DNA of 64,000 bases from Anaerolineales bacterium (GTDB lineage Bacteria; Chloroflexota; Anaerolineae; 4572-78; J111): positions 620,001 to 684,000 of the forward strand of contig JABTUW010000003.1 in the NCBI GenBank assembly GCA_015075185.1. The letters run 5' to 3'. A program made the translations under genes and the position numbers. Positions within the stretch are counted from its first letter, which is position 1, and every line of letters begins with the position of its first letter. The notes under the pieces are model-generated. The model was given only the letters and a program-made list of their open reading frames with translations. It was not told the DNA's origin and ran no database searches. Shown piece after piece: positions 49,763 to 57,554 of this stretch.

Positions 49763-50686
49763 TTAGTCACTCCTGGTCATAGCCGGGTAGGGCAAGTTAT
49801 CAACTTGTCCTACAAGATGATAGCCCCCGCCGATTAGTTGGGTCTGGATAATTGTCCCGGCGAAGCGATTAGCCAGCCAGCGGGCCGGGTCAGCTAAATC
49901 TGTGTGAGCCGGGTACAGCAACCCCACCACACTGCCGCTGTGGGCGCGCACCAGCCCCAATGCGCCGGTGTCCTTGGCCCACGATTTCGCTTGCTCCAAA
50001 AGCGGGCTGGCACTGACGCTCTGGTAGCTCGTGGCGCTTAAGGTCGTGGCTGCCCCAATCGCGGCCGGGTCGGCCTCGCTCAATCCCTGCAGCAGCAAAT
50101 CGAGCGCCGCCTGGGTAGTTGCGGCCAGGCGACGCACCCCGGCCAGGTCGAGCTGGGCGTTGTAGGCCAGGGTATCAACGGTATGGCCGGGATCAAGCAT
50201 GAGCAAGGGCAGGGCCGGCGGCGTCCCCAACATACAGAACTGGCTGCTGCCCCGGTAGGCTAACAGCGCCAGGCCGTTAAACATTGTGCTGTCCGATGGC
50301 TCGATCTGGCAGGCCAGCCGGGCCAGTTCTGCCGTTGTTAGGGAGTGACCCAAAACATAAGCCACCCCAACCATCACCCCGATCACGTCCGCAGTGCTGG
50401 AAGCCATACCGCGTCCCGGCGGCAGTTGGCTGGATAGCGACACCCTGGCTCCCAGATTGGGCCGGCCCAGTGTATCGAGGACTAACCGGGCAGCCCGGCG
50501 CGATTTGAGGCAGTGGCCTGAACCGTTGAGCAGGTGAATGACCGGCTCCGTTTGCAGCTCAACCGTGATCCGGCTGTAAAGAGGGATGGGGCAGGAGACC
50601 AGCACCGGCTCGGCCCACTCGGCCAGCCAGCCCTGGATCAACTCGCCGCAGGTGCCGGGCATGGCAATGGTGACAGAACTTTTCAC
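49763..50686 (-). CDS. pduX: L-threonine kinase (GHMP family)
   Basis: PduX makes L-threonine O-3-phosphate, the precursor of the aminopropanol linker of cobalamin. The GTG start at 50,686 shares GTGA with the cbiA stop, has GAGGGAAG upstream and gives 307 residues beginning at the conserved PGTCGELIQGWL. The GHMP ATP motif is LPPGRGMASSTADV (about 89-102). The C-terminal HLVGQVDNLPYP is encoded by a palindromic repeat (49,787-49,815). Confidence 0.9.
   Translation of the reverse strand: MKSSVTIAMPGTCGELIQGWLAEWAEPVLVSCPIPLYSRITVELQTEPVIHLLNGSGHCLKSRRAARLVLDTLGRPNLGARVSLSSQLPPGRGMASSTADVIGVMVGVAYVLGHSLTTAELARLACQIEPSDSTMFNGLALLAYRGSSQFCMLGTPPALPLLMLDPGHTVDTLAYNAQLDLAGVRRLAATTQAALDLLLQGLSEADPAAIGAATTLSATSYQSVSASPLLEQAKSWAKDTGALGLVRAHSGSVVGLLYPAHTDLADPARWLANRFAGTIIQTQLIGGGYHLVGQVDNLPYPAMTRSD
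49787..49815. repeat. Palindrome GTAGGGCAAGTT-ATC-AACTTGTCCTAC at the end of pduX
   Basis: The arms pair with one mismatch around three bases and encode the last part of PduX. A relative (GGACAAGTTGCCAACTTGCC) is at 30,857-30,876. Confidence 0.65.
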
Positions 50687-52227
50687 CGGGCTTCCCTCAT
50701 TTCCAGCCACTGCCGGCAGGCCCGGACAAAGTTAGGAGCGAGCTGCAGGTTATGGGCAAAATGCAGATGCACGTAAGAGGCAATCAGGTTGTGGTGAGTA
50801 TAGCCTTCGGGTTTGCCTTCGCTCTCGCCCTGGCGGGACCGAATCTGCCAGGCGGGGGTTATGAAGGATGAAGGATGAGGGATGAAGGATGAATTGCCAG
50901 ATATTTCATCCTTCCGCCTTCCGCCTTCCGCCTTCCGCGAGCGTTCCCAGGTACTCCAATGGAATTCGTGGCCGCGGGTAGTAACACCGGGAGGCAGCAA
51001 AAAATTGCCGCCGGGCGACTCGACCAGGCGGTAGCCCAGGCTGACCAGGCGTGGCTGCATCCGGGTAATGCCCGGCACCAGGCCCACTAATGAATGAGTC
51101 CGGCCTTCAAGGTCAATAATCGCTTCGGTCAAATACATAAAACCGCCGCACTCGGCGTAGATCGGGATCCCGGCGGCATGGGCCTGACGCAGCACCGCTA
51201 GCAGAGAACCGTTTGCGGCTAATTGGGCCGCATACAGCTCTGGAAAGCCGCCCCCAAAATAGAGACCGGCTGTGCCGGGAGGTAGATCCTGGTCTTGCTG
51301 CGGGCTGAAAAAGACAATTTCTGCCCCATTCGCCTTTAAAAGCGACAAATTATCTTCATAGTAAAAACTGAAAGCCGCATCACGCGCAACAGCGATAACG
51401 ATTTTGGACTGCCCCTTTGGGCGTGGACTGCCCTTCTGGGCATGGATTTTCGATTTATTACTCTGCTCGAAAACCGCAACTGAATTCACGGGTTTTTCAT
51501 TAACAAGGGTAGAAGAAAAAGGCGTTTCCGTCTTCTGCCTTCCGCTTTGCGCTTTTGCCAGGATTTGCTCGATGTCGAAATACTGTTCAATCAAATCGGC
51601 GGTACGAGCGATGAAGCCGGTGAGTTCGCCGCGTTCGTCGGTGGGAACCAGTCCGAGGTGGCGCTCCGGGATATGCAGGTCGGTATTTTTAGGCAGCCAG
51701 CCCACGACCGGCTTGCCGGTCACTGCCTCAATCACCTGTTTGACTCCCCGGTAGTGACTTTCAGAGCCGCAGCGGTTGAGGATAAAACCGGCCAGCTTCA
51801 AAGCCGGGTCAAAGCGCGTATAGCCCAAAGCCGCTGCCCCCGCCGAACGAGCCATTTTGCCGACATCAATCACCAGCAGCACCGGCGCGTCCAGCAGCTT
51901 GGCAATTTGGGCAGTGCTGCCTTCCTCGTCGGTGTAACTGAAACCGTCAAAAACTCCCATGACCCCCTCGATGACGGCGATGTCAGCCGTTTCAGCCGCT
52001 TTTAAGTAGAGTTCCAGGGCGCGGTCCGGGGGGACCATCCAGGTGTCAATATTGCGGCAGGGCTGGCCGGCAGCCAGAGTGTGATAGGTCGGGTCAATGT
52101 AATCAGGGCCGGCCTTGAAAGGCTGCACCCGCAGGCCGCGCCGCCGCAAGGCCGCAATCAACCCCAGGGTAATCGTGGTTTTGCCTACGCCCGAACTAAC
52201 ACCGGCAATCAAAATTTGGGCAGTCAT
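50683..52227 (-). CDS. cbiA: Cobyrinic acid a,c-diamide synthase
   Basis: The 514-residue enzyme amidates the a and c side chains of the corrin ring. It has the ATPase motif GVSSGVGKTTITLGL (about 8-22), PFKAGPDYIDP, and a glutaminase domain with YAECGGFMYL. Repeat-derived insertions sit at about residues 226-274 (51,405-51,550) and 427-459 (50,850-50,945; GGRRKDE, FIPHPSSFITP). Without them the length matches the family. The start overlaps the cobT stop by one base. Confidence 0.94.
   Translation of the reverse strand: MTAQILIAGVSSGVGKTTITLGLIAALRRRGLRVQPFKAGPDYIDPTYHTLAAGQPCRNIDTWMVPPDRALELYLKAAETADIAVIEGVMGVFDGFSYTDEEGSTAQIAKLLDAPVLLVIDVGKMARSAGAAALGYTRFDPALKLAGFILNRCGSESHYRGVKQVIEAVTGKPVVGWLPKNTDLHIPERHLGLVPTDERGELTGFIARTADLIEQYFDIEQILAKAQSGRQKTETPFSSTLVNEKPVNSVAVFEQSNKSKIHAQKGSPRPKGQSKIVIAVARDAAFSFYYEDNLSLLKANGAEIVFFSPQQDQDLPPGTAGLYFGGGFPELYAAQLAANGSLLAVLRQAHAAGIPIYAECGGFMYLTEAIIDLEGRTHSLVGLVPGITRMQPRLVSLGYRLVESPGGNFLLPPGVTTRGHEFHWSTWERSRKAEGGRRKDEISGNSSFIPHPSSFITPAWQIRSRQGESEGKPEGYTHHNLIASYVHLHFAHNLQLAPNFVRACRQWLEMREAR
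50850..50945. repeat. Mini-repeat insertion inside cbiA (GGATGAAGGATGAGGGATGA, CTTCCGCCTTCCGCC)
   Basis: Two word families stand side by side and remain in frame, encoding a Lys/Arg/Glu stretch and a Pro/Ser stretch in the glutaminase domain. Confidence 0.65.
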
Positions 52228-53276
52228 TATTCTTTATTGCTGACATTGGCGCTGCTAAAGGTCGCCATTTCATTCAGGATGGCCATGGCCGAGGCGACAA
52301 CCGGCATGGCCAGGGCTGCGCCGGTGCCTTCGCCCAGGCGCAGGTCCAGTTGAAAAATGGGCTGCAAGTCCAGATGCTCTTGCATCAGGCGATGGCCCGG
52401 TTCCACCGAACGGTGCGCCGCGATCATATAGTGGCGGCTAAGGGGGGCGAGCGCAGCGGCAATCATCGCCCCGGCCGTGGAAATAAAGCCATCCACCAGC
52501 ACCGGGATACGGCGGGCAGCCGCGCCCAAGATGACCCCGGCAATGGCCCCAATTTCAAAGCCGCCGGCTTTAGCCAGTACGTCCAGCCCATCCTGAGGAT
52601 CGGGCCGGTTGACTGCCAGCGCCCGTTCGACTACGGCGATCTTGTGCCGCCGGGTGGCTTCGTCAATACCGGTGCCCCGGCCCGTTACCTCGGCGACAGC
52701 GGCCCCGGTAAAAACAGCGCAGATGGCGCTGGAGGGAGTGGTGTTGCCAATGCCCATATCGCCGGTGCCGACCAGGTGCAGGCCGCGCTCGTACTCGCGG
52801 GTTACAGCAGCGAGGCCGGCCTCAATCGCCTCAATCGCCTGGGCGCGAGTCATGGCCGGACCCTGGCTGACATTGGCCGTACCATAGCCCACTTTGCGGC
52901 TGATTAGGTCAGGGTGGGCAGGTAGGTCAGCCGCCACCCCGGCATCGAGAACCACCACCCGCGCGCCGGCCTGGCGGGCCAGGACATTGATAGCCGCGCC
53001 GCCGTTCAAAAAATTTAAGACCATTTGCGGCGTCACTGCTGCCGGATAGGCGCTGACGCCTTCGGCTGTCACACCGTGATCTCCGGCGGCGACAATGATG
53101 GCCCTTTCGGTTAGGGGTGGGTCGAGGCGGCCCGTAATCCCGGCCAGTTGGATAGAGAGCGACTCCAGCCGCCCCAGCGAACCGGCCGGCTTGGTCAGCT
53201 CAGCCTGACGTTCGCGGGCAGCAGCCATACTTTTTTCATCAAGTGGGGCAATTGCGGCGATGGTTTGTTCTAGCAT
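52227..53276 (-). CDS. cobT: Nicotinate-nucleotide-dimethylbenzimidazole phosphoribosyltransferase
   Basis: This 349-residue enzyme activates the lower base of cobalamin as alpha-ribazole phosphate. TKPAGSLGRLE (about 29-39), VAAGDHGVTAEGVSAYP (about 66-82), GDMGIGNTTPSSA and the late Glu near LGEGTGAALA are family hallmarks. AAGGAG stands nine bases before the ATG. A mini-repeat inverted pair (GGATTAGG/CCTAATCC) lies in the 100-base gap to the upstream gene. Confidence 0.95.
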   Translation of the reverse strand: MLEQTIAAIAPLDEKSMAAARERQAELTKPAGSLGRLESLSIQLAGITGRLDPPLTERAIIVAAGDHGVTAEGVSAYPAAVTPQMVLNFLNGGAAINVLARQAGARVVVLDAGVAADLPAHPDLISRKVGYGTANVSQGPAMTRAQAIEAIEAGLAAVTREYERGLHLVGTGDMGIGNTTPSSAICAVFTGAAVAEVTGRGTGIDEATRRHKIAVVERALAVNRPDPQDGLDVLAKAGGFEIGAIAGVILGAAARRIPVLVDGFISTAGAMIAAALAPLSRHYMIAAHRSVEPGHRLMQEHLDLQPIFQLDLRLGEGTGAALAMPVVASAMAILNEMATFSSANVSNKE

Positions 53277-53309
53277 GTCGGATACTCCTTAACATAGACA
53301 ATTCTTTGG

Positions 53310-53370
53310 GCCAAGATTTGGGGATTAGGGGATTTTTTATGCATATACTTAATCTCCTAATCCCGGCAGA
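53310..53370. repeat. Inverted mini-repeat (GGGGATTAGGGGATT / AATCTCCTAATCCC)
   Basis: GGATTAGGGGATT and AATCTCCTAATCC pair, with one mismatch, around about 17 bases in the cobT leader. It could fold in the transcript between the decarboxylase and cobT genes. Confidence 0.55.
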
Positions 53371-53379
53371 TTTTTCTTG

Positions 53380-54483
53380 TCAGCTATGCCGCAGAGTGAC
53401 GATCGCGGCAACCAAGCGTTCATTTTCCTCTGGCCGGCGGGCCGCGATGCGGACATGCTGCGGCAGTCCAAAGGAAGCACAATCTCTGACCTGCACCCCT
53501 TGGCTCAGGAGCTGTTGGCGAAAAGCCGCTGCATTTTCGACGGCAACCAGGGTATAAGTCGTGTCGGTGGGCAGAACTGCATACCTCAACTCGGTTAACC
53601 TGGCCCACAATCCTACGGCGTGCCGGCGCAGACAGTCCAGGCTTTGCTGCCGCCAGGCCAAAACCGGCTCTTGCAGCGCTGCCACCCCGGCAACCTGGGC
53701 CAGGGCATTGACGCTCCAGGTCGGCTGGGCCGCCCTCAGGGCGGTAATAACGGTTGGTGCGGCCAGAACATAGCCCAGGCGCAAACCGGCCAGAGCTTGA
53801 TCTTTGGTCAGCGAGCGGAGGATGATCAGGTTATCGCCTTCAGCCCAACCAGCCAGGGGCGTTGGTGCGGCGGCAAAATAGCGATACGACTCATCTAGTA
53901 CCCACCAGGCCTGTTGGGCAGGATCGGCAGCACGCAGGTGAGCCAGTTCGGCGGCGCTCCACTGCTGGCCCGTCGGGTTGTTAGGATTGCACAACCAGAT
54001 GCCGTCAGGCTGCCAGCGTCGAACAGCGGCGGCGATGGCTTCGGCGTCGAAACGGGACTCTGGACTGGCTGGACGAGTCTCGATGACCTCGCCGCCCAGC
54101 AGGCGAATGGCATGGCCATACTGTCCAAAGGTGGGCGCTGCAATCAAGTGGCGGCTGCCCGGCTCAACCAGGGCCAGGGCGAGCAGGTGAATCAACTCCG
54201 TCGCGCCATTGCCCGGCAGAATCCGATCCATGGTGGTTTGATCGGCAGCCGCAATGGCAGCGCGTAAAGCCAGGCAGTCACGGTCAGGATAATGGGCCAG
54301 TGTGGCGGGGTCAAGCGCCGCCTGCACCGCCGCCAGAACCGCCGGATGCGGCCCGTAGGGGTTGCTGTTGGCGCTCAAATCAATAACTTCCGTCGGGGGC
54401 AAGCCCAGGCGGGCCAATTCACCGTAATCGCGCGCACCATGTACAACCGGGGACAGAGTTGCTAGTTTTGAGTGTAATCTCAT
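53380..54483 (-). CDS. cobD: L-threonine-O-3-phosphate decarboxylase (CobD/CobC-like, class I aminotransferase fold)
   Basis: The 367-residue PLP protein has IDLSANSNPYGPHP near the start, WLCNPNNPTGQQW (about 167-179) and the PLP lysine in RSLTKDQALAGLRLGY. It should give aminopropanol phosphate for CbiB. Histidinol-phosphate aminotransferase is the main alternative, but the place behind the cobalamin riboswitch and beside pduX favours the decarboxylase. In-frame ATGs at 54,504 and 54,489 are alternative starts; none has a clear ribosome site. Confidence 0.88.
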   Translation of the reverse strand: MRLHSKLATLSPVVHGARDYGELARLGLPPTEVIDLSANSNPYGPHPAVLAAVQAALDPATLAHYPDRDCLALRAAIAAADQTTMDRILPGNGATELIHLLALALVEPGSRHLIAAPTFGQYGHAIRLLGGEVIETRPASPESRFDAEAIAAAVRRWQPDGIWLCNPNNPTGQQWSAAELAHLRAADPAQQAWWVLDESYRYFAAAPTPLAGWAEGDNLIILRSLTKDQALAGLRLGYVLAAPTVITALRAAQPTWSVNALAQVAGVAALQEPVLAWRQQSLDCLRRHAVGLWARLTELRYAVLPTDTTYTLVAVENAAAFRQQLLSQGVQVRDCASFGLPQHVRIAARRPEENERLVAAIVTLRHS

Positions 54484-54511
54484 AACCATCCGGCAAGGCT
54501 GCATTTTCTGG

Positions 54512-54541
54512 AAAAAACAAAACCCGCCGAGTGGCGGGTTA
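54512..54541 (-). terminator. Intrinsic terminator of the cobalamin leader
   Basis: On the minus strand AACCCGCC-ACTC-GGCGGGTT is followed by TTGTTTTTT. It lies between the riboswitch and the first gene, fitting premature termination when B12 is bound. Confidence 0.88.
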
Positions 54542-54545
54542 AAGG

Positions 54546-54812
54546 CAGATGAGAGTCATTGACTCTGGTTCCGGCCCCCTATTCCGCGTAGGTGGCAGCC
54601 AAAGTAACGTAGCGGCAGGTGGTCGGGCTTACTAATTGTCAATAGTGAATTGCCAATTGTTAATTGTTAATGAATAATAGTCTTTCATTAACAACGGTTA
54701 ATTGACCATTGACCATTAATTATTATTTACCGTTGCGGGACAGCGCCGGACTGAAACCGGTCTTTCCCTGCGCCGAGGCGCGCCCAAGACATCCGGGCCG
54801 TTGGGCACCGCT
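54546..54812 (-). promoter_or_regulatory. Cobalamin riboswitch controlling the B12 operon
   Basis: Read on the minus strand, the element shows GGTGCCC, GGGAAAGACCGG, the box CCGGCGCTGTCCCGCAACGG and GTAAGCCCGACCACCTGCC, the conserved parts of the B12 aptamer, followed by the terminator. Between CAACGGTAA and GTAAGCCCG there is an AT-rich fold-back repeat of about 95 bases instead of a short hairpin. Confidence 0.92.
54632..54728. repeat. Mini-repeat hairpin inserted in the cobalamin riboswitch
   Basis: AATTGTTAATTGTTAAT and ATTGACCATTGACCATT words fold back; GTTAATGAA (54,666-54,674) pairs exactly with TTCATTAAC (54,684-54,692). The insertion lies in a peripheral variable arm. Similar TTCACCATTCACAATTCACC words occur inside the gene at 5621 (6245-6305). 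Confidence 0.7.
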
Positions 54813-54881
54813 ACAGCTATTTAATTGAGGTTAGACAATAACATAAGAGGGAGGGCTTGTCAAATTGCTCGCGTTTCATGT

Positions 54882-54907
54882 CGTAACGCTTCTCGTAACG
54901 ATTGACA
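54882..54907 (+). promoter_or_regulatory. CGTAACG direct repeat and -35 before the lipoprotein gene
   Basis: CGTAACG starts at 54,882 and again at 54,894, the same 12-base spacing as at 22,315-22,333. TTGACA follows at 54,902-54,907; the -10 is less clear (TTAAAT near 54,920). The gene starts at 54,976. Confidence 0.55.
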
Positions 54908-54975
54908 GACAATGATGTAGTTAAATCAGAGTAGTTGACGGCCAACCATTCTATCTTTCCACGGAGAGCAAGACA

Positions 54976-57363
54976 ATGACAGGGAACAACAAATTACCGC
55001 GCCGCGCTCAGCGGCTGATCCTGATCTGGGTAATGGGCCTCCTGGCCCTGAGTTTTATGGCTTGTAACATGGAGACGGTTACCAGCCTGCTGGCGACACC
55101 CACACCGACCCCAACTAATACCGCAACTGCGACCTCAACCCCGACCTCGACATCAACCCCGACCGCGACCCCAACGGCGACGGCCACTGCCACGCCTACT
55201 CCGCTCAGACCGGCTCATGCCACCGCCACGGCTGAAGCTCATGCCGTCGAGACAGTCATTGCCGAGGCTGCCGCCCGCTCGACCCAGGCGGCTGTTGAAG
55301 CGACAGCCATTGTTAGAGCCGAGGCGACAATGACTGCTCAAGCGGTTGCGGTCATGAGCACAGCCGCCAGCAATGCCGTCGTATCGTTAGAGGACAATTT
55401 TAACTCTAACGTTAACGGCTGGCTGGTCGGCGAATCTTCTGACAGCTATGCCCAGGGGGAGACCCAAATCGTTGACGGCGTCCTGCGCCGCTCCATGACC
55501 TCGAAGCGGGATGTCGCCTGGCGGGTCTATCCTCTGCAGTTTTCAGCCAAGGACTTTTGGCTGGAAGTGGAGGCGACCATTGTCACAACCTCTGCCGGGG
55601 CGGGCCAGGCCAGTATTGCTTTGACCTTTCGTGAGGATGCCAACGGTAATTATTACAATGTTGAGTTTTCTAATGACGGCGCCTACCGGGTGGGCTTATT
55701 CCAGGATGGCGAGTGGCAGGTGGTGAAGGCCTGGCGGTACGACCCGCTGATCAAGATCCAGGAAGACCGGCCGACTACCTTTGCTGTTCTGGCTTACGCC
55801 AATAATTTTACTTTCTACGTCAACGGCCAGCCTTTGCCGACCGTGACCGATGATTCCCTGGCGGAAGCCGGCAATATCGGCCTATCTATGAGCCTGTACC
55901 AGGCAAATCAAACCCTAACGGTGGATTTCGACAATTTGCAGGTTAAAGAAATTCCTGGCGTCGAAACCTCTGTCGCCCAGATTAAAGCCACTGCTACCGC
56001 CAGAGTGAAGGACGTGGCCGCCACGCAGGTGGCAGTTACCGCTACGGCTGCCGCCCAGGCGACGGCGGTGGCCGAGGCTGTTGTTTCCTTTGAGGATGAT
56101 TTCAGTTCAAATCTGAATGGTTGGGAAGTAGGTAAGACGACAGACGAGTATGCCGAGCAGGTGGATCAAGTTATTGATGGGGTTTATCGCCGCTCCATCA
56201 CCTCTCTGCAAGATGTGGTCTCGTACCGGGATGTGCCCAGATACACAGCCCAGGACTTTGTGCTCAGCATAGACGCCGCCCTGGTGGAAAGCTCAGCCCA
56301 GCCGGGCGATGCCTCGGTTGAGATCACCTTCCGCGAGGACAGGAACGGCAATTACTACAGTCTCGAATTTGCCAACGATAATACCTACCGGCTCGCCAAG
56401 TATCAGGATGACGAGTGGCAGAGCCTGTACAATTGGACTCCCAGCCCGACCACCTTGTTAGCCCCCGGCGTGACCAACACCTTTACACTGGTAGTCAAAG
56501 GCTCGGAGATGACCGTCTATGCCGATGACCGATTATTAACCACCCTGACCGATACGAGTCTGGCGGGGCCTGGCAAATTCCGTCTTGGGCTGAACTTATA
56601 TGAAGCTGATGAAACCCTGACGGTTGACTTTGATAACCTGCTTATCAAAGAGATTCCCAGCCGGGACAAATCTCTAGCCCAAATTCAAGCCACTGCTACG
56701 GCCAGAGCAGAGGCTGCGGCGATGGCCGCGGTCGCGCCAACGGCTACGGCTGCTGCTGAGGCGACGGCCATCGCCAGCGCCGAGGTTGTCTTTGAAGATG
56801 ACTTTAGCGCCAACACCCACGATTGGGAAGAGGGCGAGGAGTCGGATGACTTAAGCGAAGGGGTGGATGAGGTTGTTGACGGCGTTTACCGCCGCTCGAT
56901 CACCTCTAAAGACGATGTTGTCTCGCGCAATGCGATCCCTGATCTCTCTCTGAAGAACTTTATTCTGACTGTCGAGGCGACGCTGGTTGATACTTCGGCT
57001 GAAGCGGGCGATGCCACGGTCGAGCTGATCTTCCGCGAGGACCGGTTGGGCAATTATTACGATCTCGAATTTGCCAACGACGGGACATACCGGCTCAATT
57101 TACTGCAAAAAGATGAATGGGAAACTATCTATGACTGGGACGTCAGCGATGCCATCCGGTTGGATAAAGGGGTGGCCAATACGTTTACCCTCATGGTCAA
57201 AGACTCCGAGTTTACCATCTATGTCAACGACCAATATTTGAACACCATCAGCGACGATTCCCTGCCCGAAGCCGGCGAAATCAGCCTTGCCGTCGGTCTT
57301 TACGGCGCAGACCAGACCTCGACGGTTGAATTTGATAATCTGGTGGTTAAAGAACTGCCTTAA
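54976..57363 (+). CDS. Lipoprotein with three repeated concanavalin-like domains
   Basis: The 795-residue protein has a lipoprotein signal (LLALSFMAC, Cys about 30), a Thr/Pro-rich linker (about 41-75) and an Ala/Thr-rich helix. Three homologous domains of about 190 residues follow (about 135-335, 365-555, 590-795), each with DNFNSNVNGW/DDFSSNLNGW-like openings, (V/I)(V)DGVxRRS, FREDxNGNYYxxEF and VDFDNLxxKEIP. The fold is probably a laminin-G/DUF1080-like beta sandwich that binds glycans. Ala/Thr-rich linkers join them. AGAGCAAG lies before the ATG. Confidence 0.8.
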   Translation: MTGNNKLPRRAQRLILIWVMGLLALSFMACNMETVTSLLATPTPTPTNTATATSTPTSTSTPTATPTATATATPTPLRPAHATATAEAHAVETVIAEAAARSTQAAVEATAIVRAEATMTAQAVAVMSTAASNAVVSLEDNFNSNVNGWLVGESSDSYAQGETQIVDGVLRRSMTSKRDVAWRVYPLQFSAKDFWLEVEATIVTTSAGAGQASIALTFREDANGNYYNVEFSNDGAYRVGLFQDGEWQVVKAWRYDPLIKIQEDRPTTFAVLAYANNFTFYVNGQPLPTVTDDSLAEAGNIGLSMSLYQANQTLTVDFDNLQVKEIPGVETSVAQIKATATARVKDVAATQVAVTATAAAQATAVAEAVVSFEDDFSSNLNGWEVGKTTDEYAEQVDQVIDGVYRRSITSLQDVVSYRDVPRYTAQDFVLSIDAALVESSAQPGDASVEITFREDRNGNYYSLEFANDNTYRLAKYQDDEWQSLYNWTPSPTTLLAPGVTNTFTLVVKGSEMTVYADDRLLTTLTDTSLAGPGKFRLGLNLYEADETLTVDFDNLLIKEIPSRDKSLAQIQATATARAEAAAMAAVAPTATAAAEATAIASAEVVFEDDFSANTHDWEEGEESDDLSEGVDEVVDGVYRRSITSKDDVVSRNAIPDLSLKNFILTVEATLVDTSAEAGDATVELIFREDRLGNYYDLEFANDGTYRLNLLQKDEWETIYDWDVSDAIRLDKGVANTFTLMVKDSEFTIYVNDQYLNTISDDSLPEAGEISLAVGLYGADQTSTVEFDNLVVKELP

Positions 57364-57392
57364 ATTACCCAGTTGAAGGATGTCTCGGCAGT

Positions 57393-57441
57393 GAAAAATC
57401 ATCCTGAGTGCGCGTAAGCGCGTATCGAGGGGTGATTTTTC
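57393..57441. repeat. REP-like palindromic element
   Basis: AAAAATCATCCTGAGTG-CGCGTAAGCGCG-TATCGAGGGGTGATTTTT is nearly identical to the reverse complement of the second unit at 30,986-31,030. It lies in the 3' region of the lipoprotein gene. Confidence 0.7.
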
Positions 57442-57463
57442 GCCTGCAACTGGCAACTTCCAC

Positions 57464-57497
57464 ACGCCGCGAGGGTTGTTCTCTCGCGGCGTTTTTG
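57464..57497 (+). terminator. Intrinsic terminator after the lipoprotein gene
   Basis: ACGCCGCGAG and CTCGCGGCGT form a 10-bp stem around about nine bases, followed by TTTTTG. Confidence 0.88.
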
Positions 57498-57554
57498 TTG
57501 GTAAGGGAACTATGGTAGAATTAGGCCAGATATCATCATCTCTGGCGTGCGGCA

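Noticed and set aside
53380-54483. Histidinol-phosphate aminotransferase (hisC)
   Set aside because: The fold is shared, but the position behind a cobalamin riboswitch and with pduX and cbiB makes threonine-phosphate decarboxylase far more likely; no other his gene is near.
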